Below are positions 50,618 through 61,842 of a stretch of 64,000 bases of DNA, piece after piece. Every line of letters starts with the position of its first letter. Positions within the stretch are counted from its first letter, which is position 1. A program made the translations under genes and the position numbers. The notes below the pieces were generated by a model. That model was not told where the DNA came from. It saw only the letters and a list, made by a program, of their open reading frames with translations, and did not search any database. Source of the stretch: Pseudozyma flocculosa PF-1 (lineage: Eukaryota; Basidiomycota; Ustilaginomycetes; Ustilaginales; Ustilaginaceae). Location: NCBI RefSeq assembly GCF_000417875.1, contig NW_006920869.1:1047759-1111758 (forward strand). The letters run 5' to 3'.

Positions 50618-52285
50618 ATGCCGGCCACCCCTCGCCACCGCGCACGCAGTCGCCCACGGCTCACGCTCCTCTGCTCGCTCAGCTGCCTCGCCCTCGTGCT
50701 CGTCGCTGCATCGTCGGCCACCGTCGCCGGCGCCGCTGCCGTCTCCCAAACACCCCTCTGGATCGATACGACCGCACAGCAACCCATATGGTCGCTCGCC
50801 CAAAGCCTGCAGCGCTACTTGACCAACGCCCTCTCGACCGTTTGGTCTGGCCGCCCCTCACCTGAGCAGCCCCGATCCGAGTACAAGTACTTTGGCCTGC
50901 GGCAGGCCTACCACCAGGGCATGGAGGCGTATACCGGCCTCCGCGCCACGACCGACTTCGACTACAAGGTCCACGCCCTCTCGTCCCTGTCGGACCCGAG
51001 CGACCCCTACCACATCCCGCCCATCAAGACGGTCCGCCAGACAGTCACGCGCCCGCGCGACGTCAACCGCTACCTCGAGGTGCGCGGCACCTCGTACGAG
51101 GATGCCGTCTGCGCCGCCTCGACCGAGCTCGACTGGGAAGATGTCGAGATCGATGCACCCGATACCGAAGACCGCCAGACGATCCTCGCCTTTGCCAAGA
51201 TGGCGGCGCTGGCCTACCAGAACGACACTTCTGGCTGGGAGGCCACCGGCGGCTTCAACCTGACCGACTCGTTTGGCTGGGAGGGCGACGGCATGCGCGG
51301 CCACATCTTTACCACCCAGGACAATAGCACCATTGTCGTCGCGCTCAAGGGCACCAGCTCGGCGTTGCTGCCTGGCGGCGGCGACACGGCGCGGCGCGAC
51401 CGCGTCAACGACAACATGCTCTTCTCGTGCTGCTGCGCCCGCGTCTCGTGGTCGTGGACGCCCGTGTGCGACTGCTACGCGGGCCACGGCGACACGTGCG
51501 GCCAGTCGTGCCTCGAGCGGGCGCTCGTGGAAAAGTCGCTCTACTACCCGGCCGCCACGGACCTGTACAACAACATCTCGTACCTCTATCCGGACTCGCA
51601 GATCTGGATCAGTGGCCACAGCCTCGGCGGCGCCGTTTCTGCTCTGCTCGGCATCACCTTTGGCGCGCCCACCATCACCTTTGAGGCTCCCGGCGACCGG
51701 ATGGCGGCGCTGCGGCTCCACCTGCCGCTGCCGCCGTCCAGGCACCCGGACGACAGCCCCGTCTCGGCGCTGCCCATCACCCACGTCTACAACACGGCCG
51801 ACTCGATCGCCATGGGTCAGTGCAACGGCGCCGGCTCGTTCTGCTCCAACCTCGGCTATGCCATGGAGTCCAAGTGCCACTCGGGCAAGACGATCCTCTA
51901 CGACACCGTCGGCAAGCTCGGCTGGGGCAGCAGCCTGACGACGCACCGCATCAACACGTTGATCGACAACGTCCTCGACGAGGACTGGAGCGAAAAGGTG
52001 CGGAAGGCCAAGGGCAAGGGCAAGGTCAAGATGAAGTCCAGCACCAGGTCACTGGCCGAGTCAGGGTCGCTGGCATCTTCCACCGAAGGTCCGATGCGGA
52101 CTCTGGGCTGGCGATGGCCGTGGAGGGGTGGGAAGGACAAGGACGACGACGACGACGAGGGCCAGCGGGACGAGGACGACACCCGCGCGGTGCCGAGGCG
52201 GCGCAGCGAGGACGACTGCCGCGACTGCGCCGACTGGCACTTTATCGACGATGCCACCGACGGCGGCGAGGACAAGGGCCAGTAG
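50618..52285 (+). CDS. ATG15: Autophagic phospholipase ATG15 (Cvt17)
   Basis: Predicted 555-residue vacuolar lipase that breaks down autophagic and multivesicular-body membranes. An N-terminal signal anchor (residues about 15-40, LTLLCSLSCLALVLVAASSA) would insert the protein into the ER for delivery via MVBs. The lipase-3 fold is clear: GHIFTTQDNSTIVVALKGTS, the nucleophile elbow WISGHSLGGAVSALLG near 330-340, and a conserved Cys-rich block (FSCCCARVSWSW; CDCYAGHGDTCGQSCLE). The downstream HVYNTADSIAMGQCNG holds the catalytic Asp; the catalytic His probably lies in TTHRINTLID. N-glycosylation sequons are present. The C-terminus is acidic and Arg-rich and ends with a Cys pair (DDCRDC). The start at 50618 is preferred because it directly precedes the basic-hydrophobic signal. 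Single exon. Confidence 0.95.
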   Translation: MPATPRHRARSRPRLTLLCSLSCLALVLVAASSATVAGAAAVSQTPLWIDTTAQQPIWSLAQSLQRYLTNALSTVWSGRPSPEQPRSEYKYFGLRQAYHQGMEAYTGLRATTDFDYKVHALSSLSDPSDPYHIPPIKTVRQTVTRPRDVNRYLEVRGTSYEDAVCAASTELDWEDVEIDAPDTEDRQTILAFAKMAALAYQNDTSGWEATGGFNLTDSFGWEGDGMRGHIFTTQDNSTIVVALKGTSSALLPGGGDTARRDRVNDNMLFSCCCARVSWSWTPVCDCYAGHGDTCGQSCLERALVEKSLYYPAATDLYNNISYLYPDSQIWISGHSLGGAVSALLGITFGAPTITFEAPGDRMAALRLHLPLPPSRHPDDSPVSALPITHVYNTADSIAMGQCNGAGSFCSNLGYAMESKCHSGKTILYDTVGKLGWGSSLTTHRINTLIDNVLDEDWSEKVRKAKGKGKVKMKSSTRSLAESGSLASSTEGPMRTLGWRWPWRGGKDKDDDDDEGQRDEDDTRAVPRRRSEDDCRDCADWHFIDDATDGGEDKGQ

Positions 52286-52875
52286 CGCCGGCCTGGAGCC
52301 TCGTCCCACCAGCCAGTCTTGCCTTCTGCACCAGCATCACTGAAGCATCACTGCGGGACAGCGCGAGATGCGCTCCAGCATACCGCCGCCTTGGCCCGCA
52401 GCATATACAGCATTCGCCCGCCCCCCACTTTCAACACTGATCGACACAGACTTCATCCCCTTTCTGCTCTGCCCGCCTTGCCTTGTATCATACCCACCCA
52501 TCGTTGACGACCTCGCTCACGGAACGGCCCATCGATCGCGACCCACCCGTGCGCTGCCGCTGTCGCTCATCTATCCGCTTCCGGACAGACCCTCCCGTTT
52601 CCGACGGGCTGCTCCGCTTTCACGCTGGGCTGAATCGGAGAACGGAAGCCCGACGGGACAGACTGGATCAGAGGATCGGACCATGCATTTACAAGGGAGA
52701 GCAGGCGGGCGGTGGTGGATCCACGACGGGGAGCGCTGGCCCGGCGCTCCCCCATGCCGTTGGGATTTTTTTAGAAAGGGAGCGGGCGAACGGGTGCTCG
52801 CCGGGTGAACTCTAGCAAACGACAAGGACGACGACAAACGACGACGACGACGAGCGAGCGACGACGGACGACGGC
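52286..52875. other. Convergent spacer, ATG15 / eIF3f
   Basis: This 590-bp spacer has GACGACGACAAACGACGACGA-type repeats near 52818-52868 beside the eIF3f stop. It probably holds 3' UTRs. No gene was recognised. Confidence 0.5.
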
Positions 52876-54059
52876 CTAGGTGAGGAGGGTGAGCCTTGAC
52901 GAGACCTCGGCCTGGGCGCGCACGACGTTGGCGAGGTACGAGACCATGAGGACGTCCTGGAGGTGGGCGTTGAAGAGGTTCTCGAGCTTGGTGTCGTCCA
53001 TGCCGGCGGGGACGACGGAGATGGTGTCGTTGAGGAAGCGGCCGACGGCCTTGTCGCCCTCGCGCTCTCCGGCCAGGACGGCGCGCACGTAGCCGAGGAC
53101 GCGGTCGAGCTGCGCCTGCACCTGCCTGAGGCTGGCGGCGAGGGCGTCCATGTCCGACAGGGGCGACGAGACGTTTGGCGAGGCGAGGAGCGAGAGCGAC
53201 GCGTGCTCCGGAGTCGAGTGGAGCAGGTTGGTGGGAAGCGGGAGGAAGACGCAGTTCTCGGCCTTGGGCGTGGCGCCCAGCGGCGACGAGACGTAGGCCT
53301 TGATGCCCAGCCCGGTGGCCTTGGCGCCGTCGATGGACGTGTCCATGGTGAGGTGCACGGCCTGGTGCGGCGCAGTCTCGCGAGAGTAAAAGTCCTGGAT
53401 CAGGGCGCTGTAGGTGTTGAGCTCGGGCGAGGTGGCGTACCTGAACGTGCGCGCAGCAGCAGCAGCAGCAGTCGGGAAGGGAGGGGAGGGGAGGGAGAGG
53501 ATCCAGGCCGAGCGGGCACAGACGGATCAGCTCTCTCGAGGCTCGGTTGCCGACGCGGCCAAGCTGGCCATGGACTCTGCGACGACGACGGCGACTCACC
53601 ATCCGACGATGACCTCGTCCGGTCGGACCTTTTGCGCGAGCTCGTACATGTTGCGGTGGTACTCCATGTCGACCTGGACCTGGCCCTGCTCCTCGTTCTC
53701 GAGGTGCGGCACGGCGAAGCAGTTCTTGATCTCAATCTCCGACTCTGTCCTGGTGCCGAGCAATGTGCCGATGACGCGTTGTTGGCCATCGTTGCGGCGG
53801 AGGAAGTGGTCGAGGATCGAGAAGAGCGCCACCTGCGCAGGTGCAAGCCGCGGGGGAAGGGAGCGGGGGTTTCCGCAGAGGTGGAGGCAGGAGGGCAAGG
53901 GGTCAGCGATGCGGGTGAGAAATGAGACGATGGGACCGCCCGCCTACTCACGGGGTGGACGTGGACGCCGGTGACGGAGCGGGAGTGCATGACGCCTGCT
54001 CCCGTCGAGGGCGGGAAGTTGAGGTGGAGCGCCGACGAGGATGCTTCACCGAGCGACAT
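52876..54059 (-). CDS. Eukaryotic translation initiation factor 3 subunit F
   Basis: Predicted 301-residue MPN-domain subunit of cytosolic eIF3. Exons: 54059-53952, 53832-53600, 53440-52876, all in phase, with GTGAGT donors. The MPN domain begins VHVHPVALFSILDHFLRRND (across intron 1). It continues RVIGTLLGTRTESEIEIKNC and reaches VRPDEVIVGWYATSPEL (across intron 2). The metal-binding JAMM His-x-His and Ser/Asp set is not complete, as expected for the catalytically inactive eIF3f group. The C-terminal helical part includes QVQAQLDRVLGYVRAVLAGE and LQDVLMVSYLANVVRAQAEV. The length matches other eIF3f proteins. The gene is divergent from SPT6. Confidence 0.93.
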
Positions 54060-55038
54060 GGTGGGCAGAAAAAGCAAAGGAAGTCGTGCTGGTGGTGGTG
54101 GTGGTCCGACGGATCGGGTCAGAGAGCGGCGCGTGCGTTGAGTGCTGTCGAAAGCCTAGGTGTGTCGTGCTCAGCGGCGTCGATGCGATGGAGGATGATG
54201 ATAGGTGGTGGTGGTGGCGGTCGTCGGCGGCGGAGCGAATATCGAGGCAGGGCTGATGGTGAGCGAGGCGAGCGCACCTCGAACGGCGAACGCACACCGA
54301 ACAGCAGCAGCGCAGCGAAGCGCACCCAGCCAGCCGCACCCGCCGCCGCCTGGCCCTGGCCCCTACCCGGGGCACGCGAAGAAACGAAAAAATGCCAACG
54401 GGTGGAATACAAAACCCGCTCGCCCACCGCTGCCGCTAGTTGAGGCAGGTTGGAATTCCAAAATTGGGCACCTGCAGCCCGGCGGGCAATACAAAGCCTG
54501 CCAGGCCAGCCAGCCAAGCCAAGCCAGCCCGCCAGCCAGCCAGGCCAGCCAGCCGGCTGCGGTGCCGAGCCCACTGCTCAACAGAGTCCCGTTTCGACGG
54601 CTCCGAGCTCAGCGCGCTGTGACAGAGGCCGGCGGGGAGGCGAGTGAAGCAGCACGGCGAGGTTGATCGAAGCGCGGCGGAGCACGTATCGCCACCCCGG
54701 CCGCCTCTGCCTCTACCCTCTATCCACCCTGCCTCGTTGTCTTTCCCCTCTCCGCCATCGACCTCACGCTTTCCCACCAGCAGCAGCAAACAGGCAGCAA
54801 GCTAAAAGGAGACTGCACGAACCTCCACGACGCTGCGGACCCGCTGCCACCTCGGCCCTGCACCACCGCTCGCTTGACGGCGCCCCCCTGTCCTCCACCT
54901 ACTACCCTCTCGGCCATCTAGAGGGGCTGGTCGCTCGCGCAGGGCCGCCCATACCTTCAGGCGCACCCTCAGCATTGCGCTTGCGTTGCCACTCGAGACC
55001 TTTCCGCCCTCGCCTGAGAAGCCCTCCGCCTGCCCACC
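54060..55038. promoter_or_regulatory. Divergent promoter region, eIF3f / SPT6
   Basis: This 979-bp spacer lies between the divergent ATGs. It contains GGTGGTGGTGG near 54090-54110 and 54205-54220, and a degenerate CCAGCCAGCCAAGCC tract (54503-54560). No gene was recognised. Confidence 0.45.
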
Positions 55039-58000
55039 ATGGACGAGGAGGACGCCGTCCCCCCGGCCCACTTCCAGGATGACGAGGAGGGTGTCCCCTC
55101 GGACGAGGAAGAGGGAGAGCCCACCATGAGGAACAACGGCAACCTCGTCGGATCAGGCGGCGAGGACAGCAGCGAGGAAGAGGACGACGACGACCCGGAA
55201 GAGGCCAGGCGCATCGCCGAGGGCTTCATCGCCGAAGACGACGAGGAAGAGGAGGGCAGCGACGAAGAGTCCCGGCGGAGGAGGAGGCGGAGGAGGAAGA
55301 AGAGGAAGCAAGTCGAAGAGGATTTCGAGGTCGACGAGGACGACCTGGAGCTGCTCGCGGAGAACACGGGCCAGGTCAGGCAAAAGGAGCCGGTGAGTCG
55401 TCCGCAGCCCACCACTTGGACGCGTTGGCTCCCGCACGACGTCAGAGACGCCAGCTGACCCCGTCTCGCCCCGCTCCGACTGCTCCCCTCCCATCGCCCG
55501 CTTTCGACCACGTAGCACCGCCTGAAACGCATCCGTAGAGGCCCCTCGTCGCCGGGCGCCGAGGACGATGTCGAGTCCAACCAAAAGACGCTCGCCGCCA
55601 TCTTTGAGGACGACGACGACGACGATGAGCCCGCCGGTCGGAGGGATCTCGACCTCGACGAGGACGACGACCTGCCCTCGGTCGGCAGGGCGATCCGAGC
55701 CGAGGTGTCGCGCAAGCGCGGGCCAGAGGTCGGCTACGAGGACGACGGCCTCGACGACTTTATCGAGGAGGACGAGGACGAGGAGGAGATGCGCGACCTC
55801 GACGAGGAGGAGAGGGAGGCGCGAAGGCGCGAGAGGCGCGAGGAGAAGCGGAGGGCCAGGATGTCCGGGTCCGCCGCTGACCCGGCCAAGGCCGGCATCG
55901 ACCGCGAGGCCTGGGACGAGATCCACGACATTTTTGGAAACGGAGAGGACTACTACTGGGCGCTCGAGGAGGACGACGAGGACGGGCTCGAGATCGACAA
56001 GAAGGCCAAGATGGAGTACAAGGACGTGAGTGACGGCTGGTCCTGTTCCTCTGCCGAACATCCGTTGCAAGGGCGAGCGAGCGAGCCGCTGACCTGAACC
56101 CTGCCACCTTTGCCCATCCTTTCACGCCCGCCGCAGATCTTCGAGCCGGCGCAGATCGCCGAGCGCATGTTGACGGTGGAGGACGAACGCATCAAGCGCA
56201 CCGACGTGCCCGAGCGAATGCAGCTGGCCATGCCCGGCGAAGAGGGCCTCAAGCTGCTCAGTCGGAAGCTGAGCGACGCCGAGCTCTTTGAGGCGGCAAA
56301 GTGGGCCTCGACAAGGATCTCGCCCCGCTGCAATGCCGAGTTCCTCGACGACGCCGGCGTGCAGTCCCGCTTCCGCACCGAGTTCCTCAACTGCGTCCGG
56401 CTGATGCTCGCCTACATGCTCAACGACCTGCTCGAGGTGCCCTTCCTCTACCAGCACCGCTTCGACGAGCTGGAGCAGGTCGCATTCGACTCGGTCGAGC
56501 AGCGATACAAGGGCATCGACCTGCTCACGCGGCGCGAGCTCTATACGCTCAGCGGTCTCGGCCTCAAGTTCAAGAACCTGCTGGAGAGGAAGGAGGCGCT
56601 GCGAGAGACCTTCGAGCGCCTCAACCTCGGGCCCCAGGAGGCGCCCCCGACAGCGGCCGAGGGCGAGGGAGAGCAGGACGCAGAGGCCGCCGCCGCCCGC
56701 GCCGCCGAGGCTGCGTCGGCCGAGGAGCAGAAGCGGGTCTTCGAGGACATGCTGGAGCAGGCCACGAGCCTCGAGGAGATCTCGGACCTGACCGAGTGGC
56801 TCACGATGCAGTACGGCCAGCGCATGCGGGACGCCCAGAAGCTCGCCGACGGCGGCGATGCGGCCGCCGACGACATGGAGGGCCTCACGATCAACGGCGG
56901 GGCCAAGTCTGCGGCCGCAGCGGGCAACTTCAAGAAGCCCAGCATGGTCGGCCAGTACGAGCGCGTCAAGGGCACCGTCATCTCCGAGTTTGCCAGGAAC
57001 TTTGGCATCAGCTCGGTCGAGCTCGCGGCTAACGTCACCGGCGCCGCGCGCCGCTACATTCCCGAGGATCAGCCGCTGCCCCCGCTTGAGTACGCCGAGC
57101 AGTTTGTGGGCGCCGAGTGGGGCACGTTCACGTCGGAGATTGCGCTGTCCAAGGCAAAGCTTCTGCTCGTCCAGGACATTGGCAAGGACCCGCTGCTGAA
57201 GCGCGAGATCCGCCAGCTGTTCAAGGACTCTGCCGAGATCAACATTGAGCCCACCGAGCGCGGCATGGTCAAGATCGACGAGCAGCACCCGTATGCCAAC
57301 TTCAAGTTCCTGCGCGGCAAGCCGGTGCGCCTGATCCCGCAGCAGCCGGCGCAGTACCTCCAGATCCTCCAGGCCGAGGCCGACCTGCTGATCAAGCTCG
57401 ACATCGGCCTTCGCGACGTGGTGCTGTCGCGCTTCGAGACGCGCCTCTACACAAACTACGCCAGCGAGGGGCTCGGCGAGGCGAGCCAGCTGTGGAACGC
57501 GCAGCGGCGCGAAATCATCTCCGAAGCGCTCAAGGAGCACCTCGTGCCGCTTGGCCGCCTCTGGCTCAAAGAGTGGCTGCGCGAGGAGTGCAGGGAGACG
57601 CTGCTCCGCTTCTGCGAGCAGCTCATGGCCAAGCGCGTCTCGATGGGCCCCATCATGTCCAGGGGCATGGAGGCGCGCAACCGCGACCCCAAGATCGAGG
57701 AAGAGGAGCGCGTCCCCAAGGTGCTCGCCGTCTCGCACGGCGCGGGCGACCCCAGGAAGGACACGGTCGCCGCCGTCTTCCTCGACGAGCGCGGCCGCTT
57801 CCGCGAGCACACCTCGTTCGACGATCTGCGGCCGCTGACGCCGAGGCAGCTGCAGGAGCGCGAGCTCGAGCTCGAGAGGACGCGCGGCAAGGCCGAGTTC
57901 ACCGACCACCGCGCCGATTTCATCCGGCTGGTCAAGGACCGCCGGCCGGACGTCATCGTGGTCAGCGGCTGGAGCCCGAGGACGGCCGAGCTGAGGAGCA

Positions 58001-60488
58001 TCGTCAGGGAGCTGGTCGACGAGGCGCACCAGCAGATGTGCGTCGACGACGACGTCCAGAACGGCGAGCAGCTGCTGATGGACGTCGTCACGTGCTACGA
58101 CGACGTGGCGCGCATCTACCAGCACAGCAAGCGCGCCGCCGAAGAGTTCCCGGAGCTGAGCGAGCTCGGGCGGTACTGCCTGGCGCTGGCGCGCTACGCC
58201 CAGTCGCCGGTCAACGAGTTTGCCGCGCTGGGCCCGGACCTGACGGCGGTGATCCTCGACCCGCACCAGCGGCTGCTGCCGCAGGACCGCCTCCGGCTGC
58301 ACTTTGAGCGCGCCATCTCGTCAGTGGTCAACGAGGTCGGCGTCGAGATTAACCAGTCGATGTCGAGCCCGTACCTGCAGACGATGCTGCAGTACGTGGC
58401 GGGCCTGGGTCCGCGCAAGGCGCACGCGCTGACGAGCGCCATCAGCACCAAGCTCGAGGGCACGCTCATCAACCGCGAGGTGCTCATCAAGCGCGACATT
58501 GTCACGTTCCACGTGTGGACCAACTGCGTCTCGTTCCTCCGCATCGACCAGGACATGCTGCTCGAGGCCGACGACGACGACGTGCCCGACGCGCTTGACT
58601 GCACGCGCATCCATCCCGAGGACTACGACTTCCCGCGCAAGATGGCCGCCGACGCGCTCAACAAGCACGAGGAGGACCTCGAGGGCGAGCACTTCAGCAT
58701 GCCGTGCCGCGAGCTGATGGAGGACCCGGACCCGGCGGGCAAGCTGGGCACCCTCGACCTCGACAACTACGCGCAGATGCTCTTTGAGCGCAAGGGGCTC
58801 AAGAAGCGCGCCACGCTCCACTCGTGCAAGACGGAGCTGATCAAGCCGTACGACGACCTGCGCCCCAAGCAGGCGCTGCCGACGCCCGACGAGATCCTCA
58901 CCATGTTCACGGGCGAGACGTCCAAGACGCTCGACAAGGGCTTTGTCGTTTCGGTCGAGGTGACGCGCGTGCAGAGCAGCAACAAGATGGCCGAGGGCTT
59001 CATCCGGTGCCGCCTCGACTCGGGCATCGAGGGCATCATCGAGGCGCAGAACACGAGCGACACCTACCCCCCCGGTCCCGACGAGCCGCGCCTGCACCAG
59101 CGCATCCAGCAGGGCCAGACGCTCGACGCCATCGTGACGCAGCTCGACAAGGTCAACTGCCGCGTCGAGCTCAGCATCCGGCCATGGGACCTCAGCCAGC
59201 GCCACCCGGGTCAGGGCCGCACGCCCGTCGACTCGACCTTCTACGACCACGACAAGGCGGACCGCTGGACAAAAGAGGCGGCCAACAAGGCCAAGCTCAT
59301 GAGCCAGACGCGGCGGCAGAACCGCGTCGTCGACCACCCCAACTACCACAACTTCAACTACCGCCAGGCGCAGAGCTTCCTCGCCAACCAGCCGCGCGGC
59401 AGCGTCGTCGTCCGGCCCAGCTCCAAGGGCGACGACCACCTCGCCGTCACGTGGAAGGTCGACGACGACGTCTACCAGAACATTGGTGAGTGGAGGGGCC
59501 TGGCGGGCAAAACCGGCGGCCTTCTGAGCGGGCAAATGGACTGACCTGGGCGACGACGCTGACGAGACGAAACCTTCTCCGCACTGCATTCGCCTTTGCC
59601 GCTGCGCTTTGCTCCTGACCGCAGACGTGCTCGAGCTGGACAAGGAGAGCGACTACTCGCTGGGCCGCGTGCTGCGCATCGAGGGCATGGGCTCCTACTC
59701 GGACCTCGACGAGCTTATCGTCAACCACGTCAAGCCGATGGTCAACATGGTCGAGATGATGATGAACCACGAAAAGTACAAGGGCGCCAACGAGGAGGAC
59801 CTGAACCGGTACCTGACCAACTGGTCGCTGGCCAACCCGTCGCGCTCGGTGTACGCGTTTGGGCTCAACAAGCAGCGGCCGGGCTACTTTAACCTGTCGT
59901 TCAAGGCCAACCGCGACGCGGCGATCCAGACGTGGCCGGTCAAGGTGGTGCCCTGGGCGTTTAAGCTGGGCCAGGCCGACCAGCTGGCCGACATGGCGGC
60001 GCTCTGCAACGCGTTCAAGACGCAGTACACGACCCAGGCCTCGATGGCCAGGAGCGGCCGCACGCCGGCCCACCACGGCGCCAGGACGCCCGCCGGCGGC
60101 ATGACGCCTGGAGGCGCCCGGACGCCGTTTGGACGCACGCCGATGCCCATGGCCGGAGGCATGACGCCCGCCGTCGGAGGCGGATGGGGCACGCCCATGA
60201 ACATCAGCGCCACCCCGAACCCANNNNNNNNNNNNNNNNNNNNNNNNNNNNNNNNNNNNNNNNNNNNNNNNNNNNNNNNNNNNNNNNNNNNNNNNNNNNN
60301 NNNNNNNNNNNNNNNNNNNTCCGATGCAGCCGCCGGGCATGGCACCCGGACCGCCACCGAGCTTCCCGGGCGCACCGCCACCCGGTCCGCCGCCGTCGAT
60401 GAACCGTCCGCCGGCGGGCATGCACCCGGATCGCTTCGCACAGTCCCAGTTTGGCGGCGGTGGCGGTGGTGGGGGTGGCTGGAGGTAG
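55039..60488 (+). CDS. SPT6: Transcription elongation factor / histone chaperone SPT6
   Basis: Predicted protein of about 1690 residues that binds elongating RNA polymerase II and histones. Exons: 55039-55392, 55516-56025, 56137-59485, 59625-60488. The acidic N-terminus ([20 protein letters not shown]) is followed by the death-like/YqgF core ([20 protein letters not shown]). Next come the helix-hairpin-helix ([20 protein letters not shown]), the S1 domain ([20 protein letters not shown]) and tandem SH2 ([20 protein letters not shown] with [10 protein letters not shown]). The C-terminal tail has TP/GG-rich repeats ([20 protein letters not shown]). Ninety-six Ns (60224-60319) interrupt it. Behind the gap the Pro/Met-rich sequence ends FGGGG...GGWR plus stop at 60486-60488, one base out of phase with the upstream exon. 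The gap length is therefore probably wrong modulo three. Without correction the frame would run to 60571. Confidence 0.94.
60224..60319. other. Assembly gap (96 N) inside SPT6
   Basis: The gap falls in the Pro/Gly/Thr-rich C-terminal repeat region of SPT6. The reading phase on the two sides disagrees by one base, so the true length should be 2 modulo 3. Confidence 0.97.
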
Positions 60489-60971
60489 CCTACATCCTCC
60501 CCGCCTGTGTGCCGCGCCCTCCGGTTGGCAGCCGCCTAAATGTATCCTTTGCGTCGATGCCCATGCTCTGAATCATGTACAACTCTTTCCCGGTCGCTGC
60601 CCCCGCCCTGTCCAGGGCTGTGTTCTGCTGTGGAGCTTGAGCGGAGGGTGAGCGAAAGGTGGCTGATGGTGGTGCTGTTTGCTGCCGTCGCCTGGGACTT
60701 GTGCGGCGGGCAGGAGGTTGGTTCAGGTTGGCGCGCGCCTGCGGTCGGGCCAGCCAAGAAGTGGAGGCAAGGCGAGGCGAGGCGAGGCCAGGGCAGACTG
60801 ACCAATCCACGCAACGACGTTGGGGCCAGGATCATCTCCACCATCACCATCGTCTCGCATCTCGACGCTTGCAACCTGCCGCGCCGTCGGGCCCCATCGA
60901 CTATTCCGGATACTCGCACGCCAAACCTCGCTCCTCTTCACCGCTGCTACCGTGCCGAGAACGACGTCAGC
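60489..60971 (+). promoter_or_regulatory. SPT6 downstream / MIM2-like upstream region
   Basis: This 483-bp spacer between co-directional genes contains AGGCGAGGCGAGGCG near 60769-60790. No gene was recognised. Confidence 0.45.
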
Positions 60972-61582
60972 ATGACGAACCAACCATCGACCGCGACATC
61001 GGGGTACCTCGACGACCTCTCCCCCACCTCTCTACTCTCGCATCTCCATCTCCACTCCTCGGCCGGTAGGACACGACACCAGCGTGCGCGCACACATCGT
61101 CGTCGCTCCTCGTCTTCCTCAACACGATCCGATGTGGACGACGACGACGACGACGTCGAGAGCGAGAGCGAGAGCGAGGCGAGCGAGGCGGAATCGAGGG
61201 ATAGCTGGGACAGCTACGACAGCGAAGAGGAACGCAGGCTCGCACAGCTCGAGTGGGACGAGGGCATCCGCCAGCTCCAACTCACCGTACAGGTCCTCCT
61301 CTGTCCCTTTTTGGGAAAGTACCTCGGCAGACAGTGGAGCTATTGGGGTGAGTGAGGATCGGATCGTCGCCCTGATCCTGGGCAGCCTTTGACGGCGCCC
61401 TCGCTGACCCCCTCGGACCCAATACCGACTTTCTCATCTCTGCCACGCCAATCCGACCCATCTTCCTGACAGCGTTCGCGAGGTACAGGCGCTTTGGCGG
61501 CCTCACGGCCCGCTTCTTTAGCATAGACTGGCTCCTCAAACCCGCCACCAACCTCTCGAGCATCCTGCCAAAGTCGAACTAG
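60972..61582 (+). CDS. MIM2-like mitochondrial outer-membrane import protein
   Basis: Predicted 161-residue protein from exons 60972-61347 and 61473-61582 (GTGAGT donor, GACAG acceptor). The first 80 residues are Ser/His/Arg-rich, then acidic (DDDDDDVESESESEASEAES). The second part carries a conserved-looking block: EWDEGIRQLQLTVQVLLCPF, then LGKYLGRQWSYWAFARYRRF, then a basic C-terminus. An acidic N-terminus, one moderately hydrophobic helix and a (L/F)GKxxGRxxxYW motif are features I associate with fungal Mim2, the partner of Mim1 that inserts helical proteins into the mitochondrial outer membrane. The splice junction lies directly after YWG/A and restores the motif, which supports the intron. 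Assignment is by motif resemblance from memory; the alternative is an unrelated small membrane protein. Confidence 0.65.
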
Positions 61583-61842
61583 CCGCCAACTACCCGCTCG
61601 TCAACAACTCGCACCCGCGTCGCATCATCACTACCCGCCTCGCCTCCCCTCGACTCAAACAAGGATGACAGCCACTCCCATCACACTTCGACACTCGATG
61701 CGAATGCTTCAGATCCGATTACCAGACATTGCTGCGCGACCACAGCGGGCGAAAAGAGCGTGGAGATTGGGGCGCCAAGATGGCGTCTAAATGGGAATGG
61801 GAAACTCGCGAATCTACGAAAACGAGCGCCGGCTGCTTGCCT

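Noticed and set aside
56122..58302. 726-codon minus-strand open frame opposite SPT6
   Set aside because: Mirror frame of the SPT6 core with biased composition; no independent start region or domain.
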